From NCBI GenBank assembly GCA_902802265.1, contig CADCLN010000021.1:1-48244 (forward strand): 48,244 nt of DNA, given 5' to 3'. The notes beneath the pieces were generated by a model, which saw only the letters and a list, made by a program, of their open reading frames with translations, did no database searches and had not been told where the DNA came from. This document shows, in pieces, positions 15,992-24,416 of the stretch. Positions within the stretch are counted from its first letter, which is position 1; every line of letters begins with the position of its first letter. The stretch comes from an uncultured Bacteroidales bacterium (GTDB lineage: Bacteria; Bacteroidota; Bacteroidia; Bacteroidales; Bacteroidaceae). The position numbers were made by a program, and so were the translations under genes.

Positions 15992-17698
15992 CTACTTCAG
16001 CAGTTTTGCCGCTGGATGTTTCAAGGCTTTCAGTCCTTTGGCAACACTCTGTGCGTTGAGTTGGGCACCTTTCAGCGAAGTGTGTGTGTGGTCGTGGTTG
16101 AAATAGGCTGCGGCTTTTTCTTTCCCTAACTTGTCGAGGGCGTCAGCGGTGAGGTTGTGCACATCCACAAAGGCACATCCACATTCTTCGGCTATCTGCT
16201 TGTCCCACTGGGGTATGTATCGGTCGTTGCGACGCTCAATGTACTGCTTGCCCTGCTTTTCCTCAACGGGGTAGAAGGTGCCGCGCACTTCGCCCTTGCC
16301 TTCGTGCCATTCGTTGCGAGGTGTGAAGCTGAGCACAATGGGGATGGCTCCTTTTTCTTGGGCATCGCGTACCATCTTCTTGATATACCAACCGAAGGAG
16401 TAGATGACCTGATTCTTGCCGTTGGACTCCATGTGATAGACGTGGCTGGTGTCTTCGGCGCAGGCTATCACACCGCGTTCTTTCTGACGGTCGATGCCGC
16501 CGATGTCGTTGTGACCAAACTGAATGAGTACGTAGTCGCCAGGCTCCAGGGAGTTATAGACTTCTTCCCAACGACCTTCATCAAGGTAAGTGCGTGTGGA
16601 ACGGCCTGCCTTGGCTTGATTCTGGAAGACGCATTTCTTCTGATCGAACACGGTGTAGCCCTGACTGCCCCAGCCCCACATGCCGTCGGGGTTCTTGTCT
16701 TCGTTCTTGCCGGTAGAGTCGCCGCAGAGGAAGACCATGGGTTTGCCTTTCTCGCGTTTCTGGTCACAGCGTCGGGGTGTCACTTTGTCGTTAAGGAACG
16801 ACTTGAGGCGCACCAGCTGTGGGTCGTTGCTGGCTGCCACACCTTCAGCGGCACTTCGAGCATTCATCATGGCTCCGAAAGCAGAAGAGTGGATTTTATC
16901 AAGATAGAAGTGGTAGTCTGTTTTCCAGGGTCCATATTGCTCCAGCTTCTTGGCAGAGATGTCGTTCAGGTCGATGACTGGCACACACAGTTCCTTGCCG
17001 ATGGCGAAGATGGCTGGCGTGAAGTCAGCAAGTTTGCGCTGGATGGTCTTGCCGTCTGCTTCGTAGGCATTGCGTGGTGTCAGCGTGAAGAGCACGGGGA
17101 TGCCGCCCTTCATGCGCACTTCGTTGATGAAGCGACGGGTGTAGCCGCCGAAGGTATAGACGGTTTCCTGCTTTTTTCTTACCTTATTATATATAGAGAT
17201 GGAATCGTCTGTGATGGAGAGTTTGCCGTCGGGTCGGTAGCTGGATCGTGCACGGATACTGTCGATAGGACCGTTGTCGTTGTGACCCAGCTCCAGGAAG
17301 ACGTAATCGCCAGGGCGCACAGCTGCCACGACGGGTGCCCAAAGGTCGAGATAGAAAGTGCGGGGCGAGGTACCGCCGAGGGCATGGTTTTCCACCGTGA
17401 TTTTGTTTTCGTCGTAGTATTCGTGGGCATAGAATCCCCAACCCCACTGTCCGTTATCACCATTGCCACGGGTTCCTGTGCGCATGGTGCTGTTGCCTAC
17501 GAGGAACAACACAGGGTTGTTCCCTTTGCGGCTGCTGCCTGGTACGGGGCGAGCTTGGTTGGCAATGTCGATGGAATCTGCGGTAAGGTCACGCACGCCG
17601 TTGATGTCGAGCCAGATGTCGCCTTGTTCGTTCTTGTTCGTCTGTGCTGTTGCAGCCAAAGAGAATGCTGCCAATGTCAAGGTTAATAGGTGTTTCAT
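15992..17698 (-). CDS. Secreted protein with two rhamnogalacturonan-acetylesterase-like SGNH domains
   Basis: 568 residues with a signal peptide (MKHLLTLTLAAFSLAATAQ). Two SGNH esterase domains are joined in tandem. Domain one (about 60-300): LFLVGNSTMRTG with Ser70, LGGTSPRT, LELGHNDNG with Asn140, and LDKIHSS with Asp267 and His270. Domain two (about 318-565): FLCGDSTGKN with Ser328, KAGRSTRTY, IQFGHNDIGG, and NHDHTHTS with Asp536 and His539. Both keep the catalytic set. Such enzymes remove acetyl groups from pectin rhamnogalacturonan in the periplasm or at the surface. The gene follows queA by 33 nt and may share a transcript with the alpha-galactosidase gene upstream, a plausible pectin/galactan link. 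An AT-rich patch (TTATTATATATA, near 17182) codes for a small insertion in domain one. Confidence 0.88.
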   Translation of the reverse strand: MKHLLTLTLAAFSLAATAQTNKNEQGDIWLDINGVRDLTADSIDIANQARPVPGSSRKGNNPVLFLVGNSTMRTGTRGNGDNGQWGWGFYAHEYYDENKITVENHALGGTSPRTFYLDLWAPVVAAVRPGDYVFLELGHNDNGPIDSIRARSSYRPDGKLSITDDSISIYNKVRKKQETVYTFGGYTRRFINEVRMKGGIPVLFTLTPRNAYEADGKTIQRKLADFTPAIFAIGKELCVPVIDLNDISAKKLEQYGPWKTDYHFYLDKIHSSAFGAMMNARSAAEGVAASNDPQLVRLKSFLNDKVTPRRCDQKREKGKPMVFLCGDSTGKNEDKNPDGMWGWGSQGYTVFDQKKCVFQNQAKAGRSTRTYLDEGRWEEVYNSLEPGDYVLIQFGHNDIGGIDRQKERGVIACAEDTSHVYHMESNGKNQVIYSFGWYIKKMVRDAQEKGAIPIVLSFTPRNEWHEGKGEVRGTFYPVEEKQGKQYIERRNDRYIPQWDKQIAEECGCAFVDVHNLTADALDKLGKEKAAAYFNHDHTHTSLKGAQLNAQSVAKGLKALKHPAAKLLK

Positions 17699-17731
17699 TG
17701 TTATTGTTTTTTTAATCTATAAATCGTTTTG

Positions 17732-18916
17732 TCAAGGAATCAGCAGGGATGAGTCGCCGTAGCTGAGGAAGCGGAAGTCGTGGGCAAGGGCATAGTCGTA
17801 AATCTTGTGCCAGTCGCCGTTCACGAAGGCGGAAACCAGGAGCAGGAGTGTGCTCTGTGGCTGATGGAAGTTGGTGACCATACGTTCAACGATATGGTAG
17901 CGGTAGCCTGGAGCAATGATGATTTGGGTGGAGGCATGGAGCACATCGAGTTGATGACGATTCATGTAGTCGAGCAACTGCTGGAGTGCTTGCAAGGTGG
18001 GGATGTCTTCGGTTTCGTAAGGTATCCACTGAGGAACGTGAAGTTCTCCCGTCAATCCCATATAATACAAACTCTCTAAAGTACGGACAGAGGTGGTTCC
18101 AACGGCTGTAGCCTTGCCGCCGTGGGCAATGAGTTTCTCGATGGTTTGGCGGCGCACGGCAATGTGTTCGGTGTGCATGTCGTGACCGCCAATCTCTTCA
18201 CTTTTCACAGGTTTGAACGTGCCTGCACCGACATGGAGAGTGAGTTCTTCACGGTCAATGCCAGCAGCATCAAGGGCAGAGAGTACCCGATTCGTGAAGT
18301 GGAGCCCTGCTGTGGGTGCTGCCACAGATCCTTTTATCTTGGAATAAACCGTCTGATAGGTGCGTTTGTCCGACTCCTGTGTTTCGCGGTTGAGGTAGGG
18401 CGGAATGGGCAATTCGCCAACAGCATCCAAGATTTCTGCCCAAGTGTAGTTGCCGTTCCAGGTAAATTCGATGGTATGGCTGGTGCCATGCAGTCCCTTG
18501 CGTTCACAAGAGAGGGTGATAGTCTCTCCGTTAATGTCGATTTCGCGGTGAAGTGCGCCTTCTTTCCACTTCTTCAGATTACCCACCAAACAGTACCACT
18601 GCACAGCGTTTTTCTGCGAGAAGTTCAGCTGATAGTCATTAGGCAGGGCGGGTTCAAGACAGAAGACCTCGATGAGGGCACCTTGCCCTCCCTTCCTGAA
18701 ATGTAGTCGTGCCTGTATGACTTTCGTGTTGTTGAAAACCATCAGAGAACCGCTGGGGATATACTTGGGCAGTGAGGTAAAGACATCTTCGCTGACGACA
18801 CCTTTATTATATATAAGGAGTTTGCTGCTGTCGCGTTCAGCCAAAGGAAATTTGGCAATGCGTTCATCGGGCAGCGCATAGTTGTAGTCGGATATGTGGA
18901 TTTGTTGGGTTGTCAT
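17732..18916 (-). CDS. queA: S-adenosylmethionine:tRNA ribosyltransferase-isomerase QueA
   Basis: 394 residues. QueA moves the ribosyl part of S-adenosylmethionine to 7-aminomethyl-7-deazaguanine in tRNA and forms epoxyqueuosine. Family features in order: SDYNYALPDERIAKFPLAERDSSKLL at the start, FNNTKVIQARL, the central WNGNYTWAEILDAVGELPIPPYLNR, SVAAPTAGLHFT, LHVGAGTFKPV, MHTEHIAV, VGTTSVRTLES, NFHQPQSTLLLLVSAF and, at the end, FLSYGDSSLL. It starts at an ATG overlapping the birA stop (ATGA, 18916-18913), so the two are translationally coupled. Confidence 0.97.
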   Translation of the reverse strand: MTTQQIHISDYNYALPDERIAKFPLAERDSSKLLIYNKGVVSEDVFTSLPKYIPSGSLMVFNNTKVIQARLHFRKGGQGALIEVFCLEPALPNDYQLNFSQKNAVQWYCLVGNLKKWKEGALHREIDINGETITLSCERKGLHGTSHTIEFTWNGNYTWAEILDAVGELPIPPYLNRETQESDKRTYQTVYSKIKGSVAAPTAGLHFTNRVLSALDAAGIDREELTLHVGAGTFKPVKSEEIGGHDMHTEHIAVRRQTIEKLIAHGGKATAVGTTSVRTLESLYYMGLTGELHVPQWIPYETEDIPTLQALQQLLDYMNRHQLDVLHASTQIIIAPGYRYHIVERMVTNFHQPQSTLLLLVSAFVNGDWHKIYDYALAHDFRFLSYGDSSLLIP

Positions 18917-19707
18917 ATAATGAATTTTACTTCTTTAAATTCATAGCGGCAGATGTTTCCGTTTTCAAAGCGAAGAAGCAGGTGGCCTGTAGGTTCGATG
19001 TCGGCTATTTCGGCAAGGAACTCTCCACGCACATCGGCAAAAGTGTGAAAGCCATGGCGACGGTACAGGTGCTGCATATATTCTTGGCGAATGCTGTCTG
19101 CCTGTCCGTCATGAATTTGCTCGTAAAGCATGTTGAAGTTGGCAATGATGTCGCCGAGAATGGTTTCGCGGTCATGATCTCTGCCTGTCAGCTGCTTCAG
19201 GGAAACGGGATTGGGTGCATCGGAGAGAAACTCTGTCTGGTTTACGTTCAATCCTGTGCCGATGATGCAGTTGCTGATGTGCTTTCCCTGCAAGTCACAT
19301 TCGATAAGTGTACCGCAGATTTTACGGTCGCCGATATAAATGTCGTTGGGCCACTTGATTTTTATAGTTTCTATAGGGGCTATAGGGGCTATAGTATCTA
19401 TAGGGACTATAGGAACTATAGGAACTATCGCTTTTTGCAGGGCTTTCAAGACGGCTAAGGCGATGCACTGCGAGAGGATGAATTGCTGGCTGGGAGGCAG
19501 GAAGTCGGGGTGGCAGAGCAGGGAGAATGTCAGGTTCTTGCCTGGTTCAGACTCCCAATGATTGCCTACTTGTCCACGTCCTGCGGTTTGGGCTTCTGCC
19601 ACAACCAATGTCAGTCCGCTCAGTTCATCGCCAAACGAAAGCATGTCACGGATGAAGTTGTTGGTCGAATCCACCCGTGGCAGGTTGATGCGTGAAACAT
19701 TCTGCAC
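18913..19707 (-). CDS. birA: Biotin-protein ligase BirA with an expanded repeat insertion
   Basis: 264 residues, no N-terminal DNA-binding domain, so a plain ligase rather than a repressor. It attaches biotin to carrier proteins such as acetyl-CoA carboxylase BCCP. Motifs: RVDSTNNF, AEAQTAGRGQVGNHW (biotinyl-AMP loop), KIKWPNDIYIGDRKICGTL and GTGLNVNQ. Between the helix ALQKAI and KIKWPND sits a low-complexity insertion of about 21 residues (VPI and API triplets), encoded by 9-bp tandem units at 19363-19425; other BirA proteins pass directly from one to the other. The start is GTG at 19707, overlapping the TAG of the upstream alpha-galactosidase gene by one base. An ATG at 19700 is out of frame. 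Confidence 0.95.
   Translation of the reverse strand: MQNVSRINLPRVDSTNNFIRDMLSFGDELSGLTLVVAEAQTAGRGQVGNHWESEPGKNLTFSLLCHPDFLPPSQQFILSQCIALAVLKALQKAIVPIVPIVPIDTIAPIAPIETIKIKWPNDIYIGDRKICGTLIECDLQGKHISNCIIGTGLNVNQTEFLSDAPNPVSLKQLTGRDHDRETILGDIIANFNMLYEQIHDGQADSIRQEYMQHLYRRHGFHTFADVRGEFLAEIADIEPTGHLLLRFENGNICRYEFKEVKFII
19363..19425. repeat. 9-bp tandem repeat inside birA, seven units
   Basis: Seven units starting TATAG (types TATAGGGGC, TATAGGGAC, TATAGGAAC) run through the birA coding region. The unit length is a multiple of three, so gain or loss of units keeps the frame and only changes the number of Val/Ala-Pro-Ile triplets just before the catalytic KWPND motif. Confidence 0.9.
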
Positions 19708-21485
19708 TATTTTAACACCTTCTGTCCTTTGTGGATGTAAATGCCTTTGGTCGTAGGATTCTTTACCTTGCGGCCATCCAGTGTGTAGAAGCTGTTGTCT
19801 GTTGTCACGGACTGTACGGCAGGTCGGTTGATGCCCACGGTGAGACGGTCATTGTCGGCAGGACGCAGAGTCATGCAGTCAATGTTTGGCATCCAGGAAG
19901 AGCTACTCTTGTTGTAGAGGCGAATGACATTCTCGCCAGGCTCCAGTTCCACAGAGAGCGACTTGCTGCCTATGGTGCCCCAGCCGCCCGAATTGCATGA
20001 GAGAGTCTTTACGTCCTTGCCGTTGACATTGACGACAATATTGCGCGATTCTCCGGAAATATATTTGATAATCATGTTGTACTTTCCGCCCTGGTCGCTA
20101 TATACATTGCGCCATTGCAGGTCGTTTTTGGGGTCACTGCCCAACCATGTGGCTTGCATACCGCCGGAACAACTGCTGTTCGATTCGTAGATGGCCGATT
20201 TGTAAGCTTGGTTATTGAAGATTTCCTGATATTTGCCCAGATAAGCCGTTTCAGCTTCGTACAGCACACGCTCCAGACGCACATCGGCTTGCAGGCGATA
20301 GATGCGGGTGCCGTGGGCCGGTACGCTGACATTCATCGACTCTGTCATGGTGCCCAAGTCCTCCTTTTCATACAAATCGCGCACCAACACGTCGCCACCC
20401 AGGTCGAGGTCTTCAAACTTGATGCTCATGTCGGCTGCCTTGTCCGAAGGATTGTAGAAAGCCACGGCACGTGTCGTTCCATACAGATTTTCAATATCCT
20501 TCACCAGTACGTAGGTGTCACCCTTGTGCTGAACCACGTAAGCCTGCAGGCACAGCGAGTCTTGGTTCAGGGCAATCAGTTCGGTGTTTCTGAGCAGCGT
20601 CAGCGTGTTCGTATTGAGGTTTGACATATCGCAACCAATGAGCAGCGGACTTGCCATGATACACCACATGCCAAAGTGCGTGCGGTCTTCTTCCTTAGAA
20701 AGTCCACGTCCCACTTCCAGCATATCCATATCGTTGTAGTGACCGCCATAGCAATAAGCCGAGAGGTAGAGGTTCTGCTTCAGAATATCCTTCACCGAAC
20801 CCCACGAAGCATTGATGTCGCCCGTAGTACGCCAGCTGATGGCAATGTCGTGTACCCAGTTGCCAGGATAATCCCAACGGCACACATTCATGCGCACATC
20901 GGTTCTGCCCGTCTTCTCGATGGCAGCGGCAATCTGCTTGTAACGTGTCTCGGCATCAAGGTTCAGGTGTTCGCTGTTGTGATAATCCACACCGCCGCAG
21001 AAGTCCACCTTGATGAAGTCGAAGCCACATTCATTGAAGAAAAACTCGCAGTCCCTCTCGTCGTAGCCATACAGCCCCACATCGTGAGCAATGGTGTCGC
21101 CGCCGTGGTAGTTGCCGCAAGTGTTCTTGCCGCCATCGCTGTAGATGCCAGCCTTCATACCCAGTCGGTGAATATAGTTGACTACAGGCTGCAAGCCATT
21201 GGGGAAACGGGTCTTGTGAATGAGCAGTTCACCCGTCTTCTTGTTGCGGCCTCCAAAGTAACCGTCATCAATATTGATGTAAGTGTAGCCCGCCTTCAGC
21301 AATCCTTTCTGACGCATGGCAGCAGCCTGATTCTTAATAGTTTTTTCACTGATGTTCAGTCCGAAGGTGTTCCACGAACTCCAACCCATTGTAGGGCGAT
21401 CCTGTGCCATGGCAGCAGAAGCGCAGAAGCTTGCCAGCAGTGCCAATGTCTTGGGGCACAAAAGGTGTTTTCTGAGGTTTTTCAT
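19707..21485 (-). CDS. Alpha-galactosidase, family GH27, with a C-terminal carbohydrate-binding domain
   Basis: 592 residues from the ATG at 21485, chosen because a signal peptide follows (LCPKTLALLASFCASAAMAQ) and the longer frame adds an implausible leader. The GH27 barrel starts PTMGWSSWNTFG; nucleophile Asp161 lies in FIKVDFCGG and acid/base Asp223 in SWRTTGDI. INIDDGYFGGR, IYSDGG and CRWDYPGNW also fit. A beta-sandwich follows, then a CBM35-like domain (about 440-560, YEAETAYLGKYQEI to NIDCMTLRP). The protein ends YTLDGRKVKNPTTKGIYI then a KGQKVLK tail, the short tail seen on other secreted proteins here. It removes terminal alpha-galactose from plant galactans or raffinose sugars. It is first in a transcript with birA and queA. 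Confidence 0.93.
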   Translation of the reverse strand: MKNLRKHLLCPKTLALLASFCASAAMAQDRPTMGWSSWNTFGLNISEKTIKNQAAAMRQKGLLKAGYTYINIDDGYFGGRNKKTGELLIHKTRFPNGLQPVVNYIHRLGMKAGIYSDGGKNTCGNYHGGDTIAHDVGLYGYDERDCEFFFNECGFDFIKVDFCGGVDYHNSEHLNLDAETRYKQIAAAIEKTGRTDVRMNVCRWDYPGNWVHDIAISWRTTGDINASWGSVKDILKQNLYLSAYCYGGHYNDMDMLEVGRGLSKEEDRTHFGMWCIMASPLLIGCDMSNLNTNTLTLLRNTELIALNQDSLCLQAYVVQHKGDTYVLVKDIENLYGTTRAVAFYNPSDKAADMSIKFEDLDLGGDVLVRDLYEKEDLGTMTESMNVSVPAHGTRIYRLQADVRLERVLYEAETAYLGKYQEIFNNQAYKSAIYESNSSCSGGMQATWLGSDPKNDLQWRNVYSDQGGKYNMIIKYISGESRNIVVNVNGKDVKTLSCNSGGWGTIGSKSLSVELEPGENVIRLYNKSSSSWMPNIDCMTLRPADNDRLTVGINRPAVQSVTTDNSFYTLDGRKVKNPTTKGIYIHKGQKVLK

Positions 21486-21530
21486 CTTGCAATATTTGTT
21501 TATTTTGATATAAATGAAAATATTTGGTTG

Positions 21531-21568
21531 CAAAGGTACGACAAAAAGTGAAAAAAGCCTTAACTTTG
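21531..21568. promoter_or_regulatory. Two divergent -7 elements between the GH27 gene and rnhB
   Basis: TACCTTTG on the minus strand (21538-21531) faces the alpha-galactosidase gene; TAACTTTG on the plus strand (21561-21568) faces rnhB. Both fit TAnnTTTG. Neither has a TTTG at 19-21 nt spacing, so the promoters are only partly recognised. Confidence 0.5.
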
Positions 21569-21583
21569 TGCCAAAAATTTGTT

Positions 21584-22198
21584 ATGCTCTTACCTTATTA
21601 TCATAAAGACCTGGTAGAAGCGGGCCTGGATGAGGCTGGTCGTGGATGCTTGGCGGGCAGTGTATTTGCTGCCGCTGTGATATTACCGAAAGACTATTTC
21701 AACGAAAAACTGAACGACTCAAAGCAACTTACAGCCCGTCAACGCTCTGCACTGAGGATAGAGATTGAACGCGATGCCATCAGCTGGGCATTGGGCATTG
21801 TCACAGCCCAGGAAATCGACGAGATGAACATCCTGCGTGCCAGCATCACCGCCATGCACCGAGCCATCGACGCACTCACCGTCCGTCCGCAGGCACTCAT
21901 CGTCGATGGAAACCGTTTCTATCCCTACCAGAACCTGCCCCACACCACCATCGTAAAGGGCGACGGCAAATATCTCAGCATCGCTGCCGCCTCCATCCTG
22001 GCCAAGACCTATCGTGACGACTACATGGCAGAGCTGCATCAGCAATACCCCTTCTACGGCTGGAACCACAATGCAGGTTATCCCACAAAGGAACATCGAC
22101 AGGGCATCAAGGAACACGGCCCCTCGCCCCATCATCGCATGACCTTTAACCTCTTGGGCGCCACCCAGCTTGAACTCCCCTTCGACGATGGAAATTGA
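21584..22198 (+). CDS. rnhB: Ribonuclease HII
   Basis: 204 residues from the ATG at 21584 (MLLPYYHKDLVEAG). An in-frame codon at 21524 exists, but it would lie upstream of the -7 box at 21561. RNase HII cuts the RNA strand of RNA-DNA hybrids and starts removal of single ribonucleotides from DNA. The signature GLDEAGRGCLAG carries catalytic Asp-Glu (16-17). LNDSKQLTARQR, IVDGNRFYP, GDGKYLSIAAASILAKTYRD and the C-terminal GYPTKEH fit the family. The 3' end overlaps the next gene by 11 nt. Confidence 0.96.
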   Translation: MLLPYYHKDLVEAGLDEAGRGCLAGSVFAAAVILPKDYFNEKLNDSKQLTARQRSALRIEIERDAISWALGIVTAQEIDEMNILRASITAMHRAIDALTVRPQALIVDGNRFYPYQNLPHTTIVKGDGKYLSIAAASILAKTYRDDYMAELHQQYPFYGWNHNAGYPTKEHRQGIKEHGPSPHHRMTFNLLGATQLELPFDDGN

Positions 22199-23102
22199 CA
22201 AACTGACCAAACAGCTGCGGTTGCTTGAACTCCTGGTCGATGGCCAGCCGCGCACCAAAGAACAGCTCTGCGAGGAACTGGAACTTTCCCGACGCACCCT
22301 TTATCGCTACATGGAACTCTTCCGTGAGGCAGGCTTCCATGTCGTCATGACCAAACAAGCCTTCACCGTGAAACCCAGTTCGCCCTTCATTCAAAAGCTT
22401 ACAGCCCAGGTGAGGCTCAGCACCAGCGAACAAGTCACCATCCATAACCTCCTCGAAAAACAGGACGACAGCGACATGGCTGTGCGCAACCTGAAAGCCA
22501 AGTTCCGCGACACCTATGGCATGAAGTTCATCAACGATACTCCAGCCGACAAGAATGTGGCACAAAACACCGAACTGCTGCTGCGAGCCATTGCCCTGCG
22601 GCGGCAAGTATGCATCCGTGGATACTTCTCGCCCCACAGCCAGACACAGAGCGACCGTGTGGTCGAACCCTTCAAATTCTTGCAGGGCAGCCAAGAGATA
22701 CGTTGCTACGAACCAGCCAGCGAAATGTGCAAATCGTTCAAGCTTGTGCGCATGAAACAACGGGTGGAGATTCTGCCTACCCCCTGGCAACATGAACGCC
22801 AACACCGCACCTACTACACCGACATATTCGGCTTCTCTGGCGAAACCACCTACCGCATCAAACTCCGTATGGGCTACCTCTCAACCCATCTGCTCATGGA
22901 AGAATGCGGCGTGCAGCCCTACCAGCTTGTCGTCCTTGACGACACCCACTGGCTTTTCTCCACCCGCGTGTGCAGTATGCAGGGCATCGGACGCTTCGTT
23001 TTAGGACTCGCAGGCGACATCGACATCCTTGAAGGAGCAGAGTTGAAACAGTACATTAATGGTGTTTTGCAGAAATTAACAAAAATCGGCCAAGGAGAGT
23101 AG
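22188..23102 (+). CDS. WYL-domain transcriptional regulator with N-terminal HTH
   Basis: 304 residues from MEIDKLTKQ at 22188. A start at 22170 is possible, but 22188 matches the common MxIDKL opening and overlaps rnhB by 11 nt. Residues 1-60 form a winged helix-turn-helix of the DeoR/YafY type (KEQLCEELELSRRTLYRYMELF). The rest follows the WYL plan: IALRRQVCIRGYFSP, KFLQGSQEIRCYEP, FKLVRMKQRVEIL and, near the end, GIGRFVLGLAGDIDIL. Proteins with this fold sense nucleic-acid-like or other ligands and often control DNA-damage or defence genes. The target is unknown; no defence genes lie nearby. Confidence 0.88.
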   Translation: MEIDKLTKQLRLLELLVDGQPRTKEQLCEELELSRRTLYRYMELFREAGFHVVMTKQAFTVKPSSPFIQKLTAQVRLSTSEQVTIHNLLEKQDDSDMAVRNLKAKFRDTYGMKFINDTPADKNVAQNTELLLRAIALRRQVCIRGYFSPHSQTQSDRVVEPFKFLQGSQEIRCYEPASEMCKSFKLVRMKQRVEILPTPWQHERQHRTYYTDIFGFSGETTYRIKLRMGYLSTHLLMEECGVQPYQLVVLDDTHWLFSTRVCSMQGIGRFVLGLAGDIDILEGAELKQYINGVLQKLTKIGQGE

Positions 23103-23199
23103 ATTTCAGTAATTCTGTGCCATAATTTGTCGCGAAAAAGTTCGTTACTTTGCAGCGTGAAACAAAAAAGGAATCATTAACATTAAAAAATCACGCAAT

Positions 23200-23502
23200 A
23201 TGAAGACCCAAGTAACAACCTTCGCATCCCTGACTCACACGACAGTCGCTCCCCTCATGGCCATCACATCTCTTTCGCGCAGACTGGCAGAAACCGACTG
23301 CCTTCAGAACCTTTCCGAACTCTTTTCCGCTGTGCTCGAAGAAGACGTAAGCCCGATGCAGACCCTCTGCCTGCTCAATTCCGTCCTCTCCCTCTTCATG
23401 GTCGTGTTCCCCGTCGGCATACCCTTTCTGCTCCGCATCCTTTTCCTCGTCTGGTTTGTCCTCAGTCTGCTCCAGTGCCGACAAGCAGGTATGGGCAAAT
23501 AG
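23200..23502 (+). CDS. Small membrane protein of unknown function
   Basis: 100 residues: a polar, slightly amphipathic N-terminal half (to residue 55), then two hydrophobic stretches (LLNSVLSLFMVVFPVGIPFL and LLRILFLVWFVLSLLQC) likely to span the inner membrane. A possible -7 box (TTACTTTG, 23145-23152) lies upstream with a leader of about 40 nt, and a strong terminator follows 29 nt after the stop, so the reading on this strand is better supported than the opposite frame. No family recognised. It lies 97 nt after the WYL regulator gene and may be its target, but that is a guess. Confidence 0.6.
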   Translation: MKTQVTTFASLTHTTVAPLMAITSLSRRLAETDCLQNLSELFSAVLEEDVSPMQTLCLLNSVLSLFMVVFPVGIPFLLRILFLVWFVLSLLQCRQAGMGK

Positions 23503-23531
23503 GGATTTCACCCTCGCCGATATGATAAATC

Positions 23532-23574
23532 CCGCTGCAAATAGGAAAACTCCATTTGCAGCGGTTCTCTTTTT
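23532..23574 (+). terminator. Rho-independent terminator
   Basis: CCGCTGCAAAT (23532-23542) pairs perfectly with ATTTGCAGCGG (23554-23564), and a T-rich tract (TTCTCTTTTT) follows. It ends the transcript of the small membrane protein gene. Confidence 0.9.
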
Positions 23575-23586
23575 GCCGTAAATTTG
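23555..23586 (+). promoter_or_regulatory. Promoter within and after the terminator, likely for a small RNA
   Basis: TTTG (23555-23558) and TAAATTTG (23579-23586) are 20 nt apart, an exact Bacteroidetes promoter pattern. The -33 element lies in the right arm of the terminator. No open frame follows on this strand before the next hairpin. Confidence 0.6.
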
Positions 23587-23592
23587 CAGCGC

Positions 23593-23690
23593 AATTACAA
23601 AGTCAACACACTCTCTTTCTACTATATATTACACTTGATTTTATTGGTTTCTGAAGGCTGCCTTTCGTGAGAAACGCAGCCTTCTAATTT
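23593..23690 (+). ncRNA. Candidate small RNA of about 100 nt
   Basis: A promoter-like pair at 23555-23586 predicts a start near 23593. The next structure is a hairpin, GAAGGCTGC (23653-23661) with GCAGCCTTC (23676-23684), stem extended by TTTC/GAAA, followed by TAATTTTG. In between is an AT-rich, unstructured stretch without a start codon plus frame. The hairpin may also end the oppositely oriented lipoprotein gene, so the RNA is only a suggestion. Confidence 0.4.
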
Positions 23691-23778
23691 TGTCCCTGAA
23701 ACGGCCAACAACCGGCACAGTCAATTTTTCAAATCTTTTATCTTTAATATTTGTACGATTTGAAAGATTTGGCTGCGT

Positions 23779-24267
23779 TTATTGAATAAACTCATCCCAG
23801 CGACTGAACGTCTTCTTCGTGAGATCGAAGACATACTTGTGGTCGGTGTAGTCAAACATTTCGCCCTTGAACACAGACGAGTTAAGCTCTACATCGTTGA
23901 AGTAGATATAAACATCCCCCCAACCATCCGCCAGATAGCTGATGCGAACCTTGTCGTCCTCTATCTTCCAGGAAAACTCGGCATAATCCGTCTTCTCCGT
24001 CATGTGTTCATTCTTAAACTCCAGCTGATTGCCCATACCGCTCTTGTTATTGTTCCCCGCCGACAAGAAACGTATGACGGCATAGCCCCTTTCGTTGTTG
24101 AAGTCCCATTGCGAGTTATTCTTCTTGTAGCCAGAAATATAGCCCTGCCATTCGCCAATCAGATTGTTAGCCACTTCCTGTGGGTCCTTCTTGTCATCCT
24201 TCTTACAACTCACGTTGAGCAACGCAACTGTGGCAACCATGGCCACAAACAGAAAAATCTTTTTCAT
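23779..24267 (-). CDS. Small lipoprotein of unknown function
   Basis: 162 residues. The N-terminus MKKIFLFVAMVATVALLNVSC is a lipoprotein signal with the acylated Cys at residue 21, followed by the lysine/aspartate-rich linker KKDDKKD. The mature part has alternating hydrophobic residues and a WQGYISGYKKNNSQWDF start, like lipocalin-type or calycin-like beta barrels seen in Bacteroidales lipoproteins, but no family can be named with confidence. A full promoter stands upstream (24366-24336) and it is transcribed alone. Confidence 0.85.
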   Translation of the reverse strand: MKKIFLFVAMVATVALLNVSCKKDDKKDPQEVANNLIGEWQGYISGYKKNNSQWDFNNERGYAVIRFLSAGNNNKSGMGNQLEFKNEHMTEKTDYAEFSWKIEDDKVRISYLADGWGDVYIYFNDVELNSSVFKGEMFDYTDHKYVFDLTKKTFSRWDEFIQ

Positions 24268-24335
24268 TGAGTAGTTAATTATTTTAGTTATACATAAAAA
24301 ATTTCAATAAAAACGTATGCTATTAAATTGTTTTG

Positions 24336-24366
24336 CAAAGATAAAGACATTTCACGAAACGACAAA
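24336..24366 (-). promoter_or_regulatory. Promoter of the small lipoprotein gene
   Basis: On the minus strand TTTG (24366-24363) and TATCTTTG (24343-24336) are separated by exactly 19 nt. The ATG is at 24267, giving a leader of about 60 nt. Confidence 0.8.
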
Positions 24367-24416
24367 GAAAATCCGTAAAAACTTATTTCATTCAACCTTC
24401 GCAGGGTTCTCTTTGC

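Noticed and set aside
23191-23511. Minus-strand frame opposite the small membrane protein
   Set aside because: It is rich in Glu/Lys/Gly as expected for the antisense of hydrophobic codons and has no promoter; the plus-strand frame has a leader, hydrophobic helices and a terminator.
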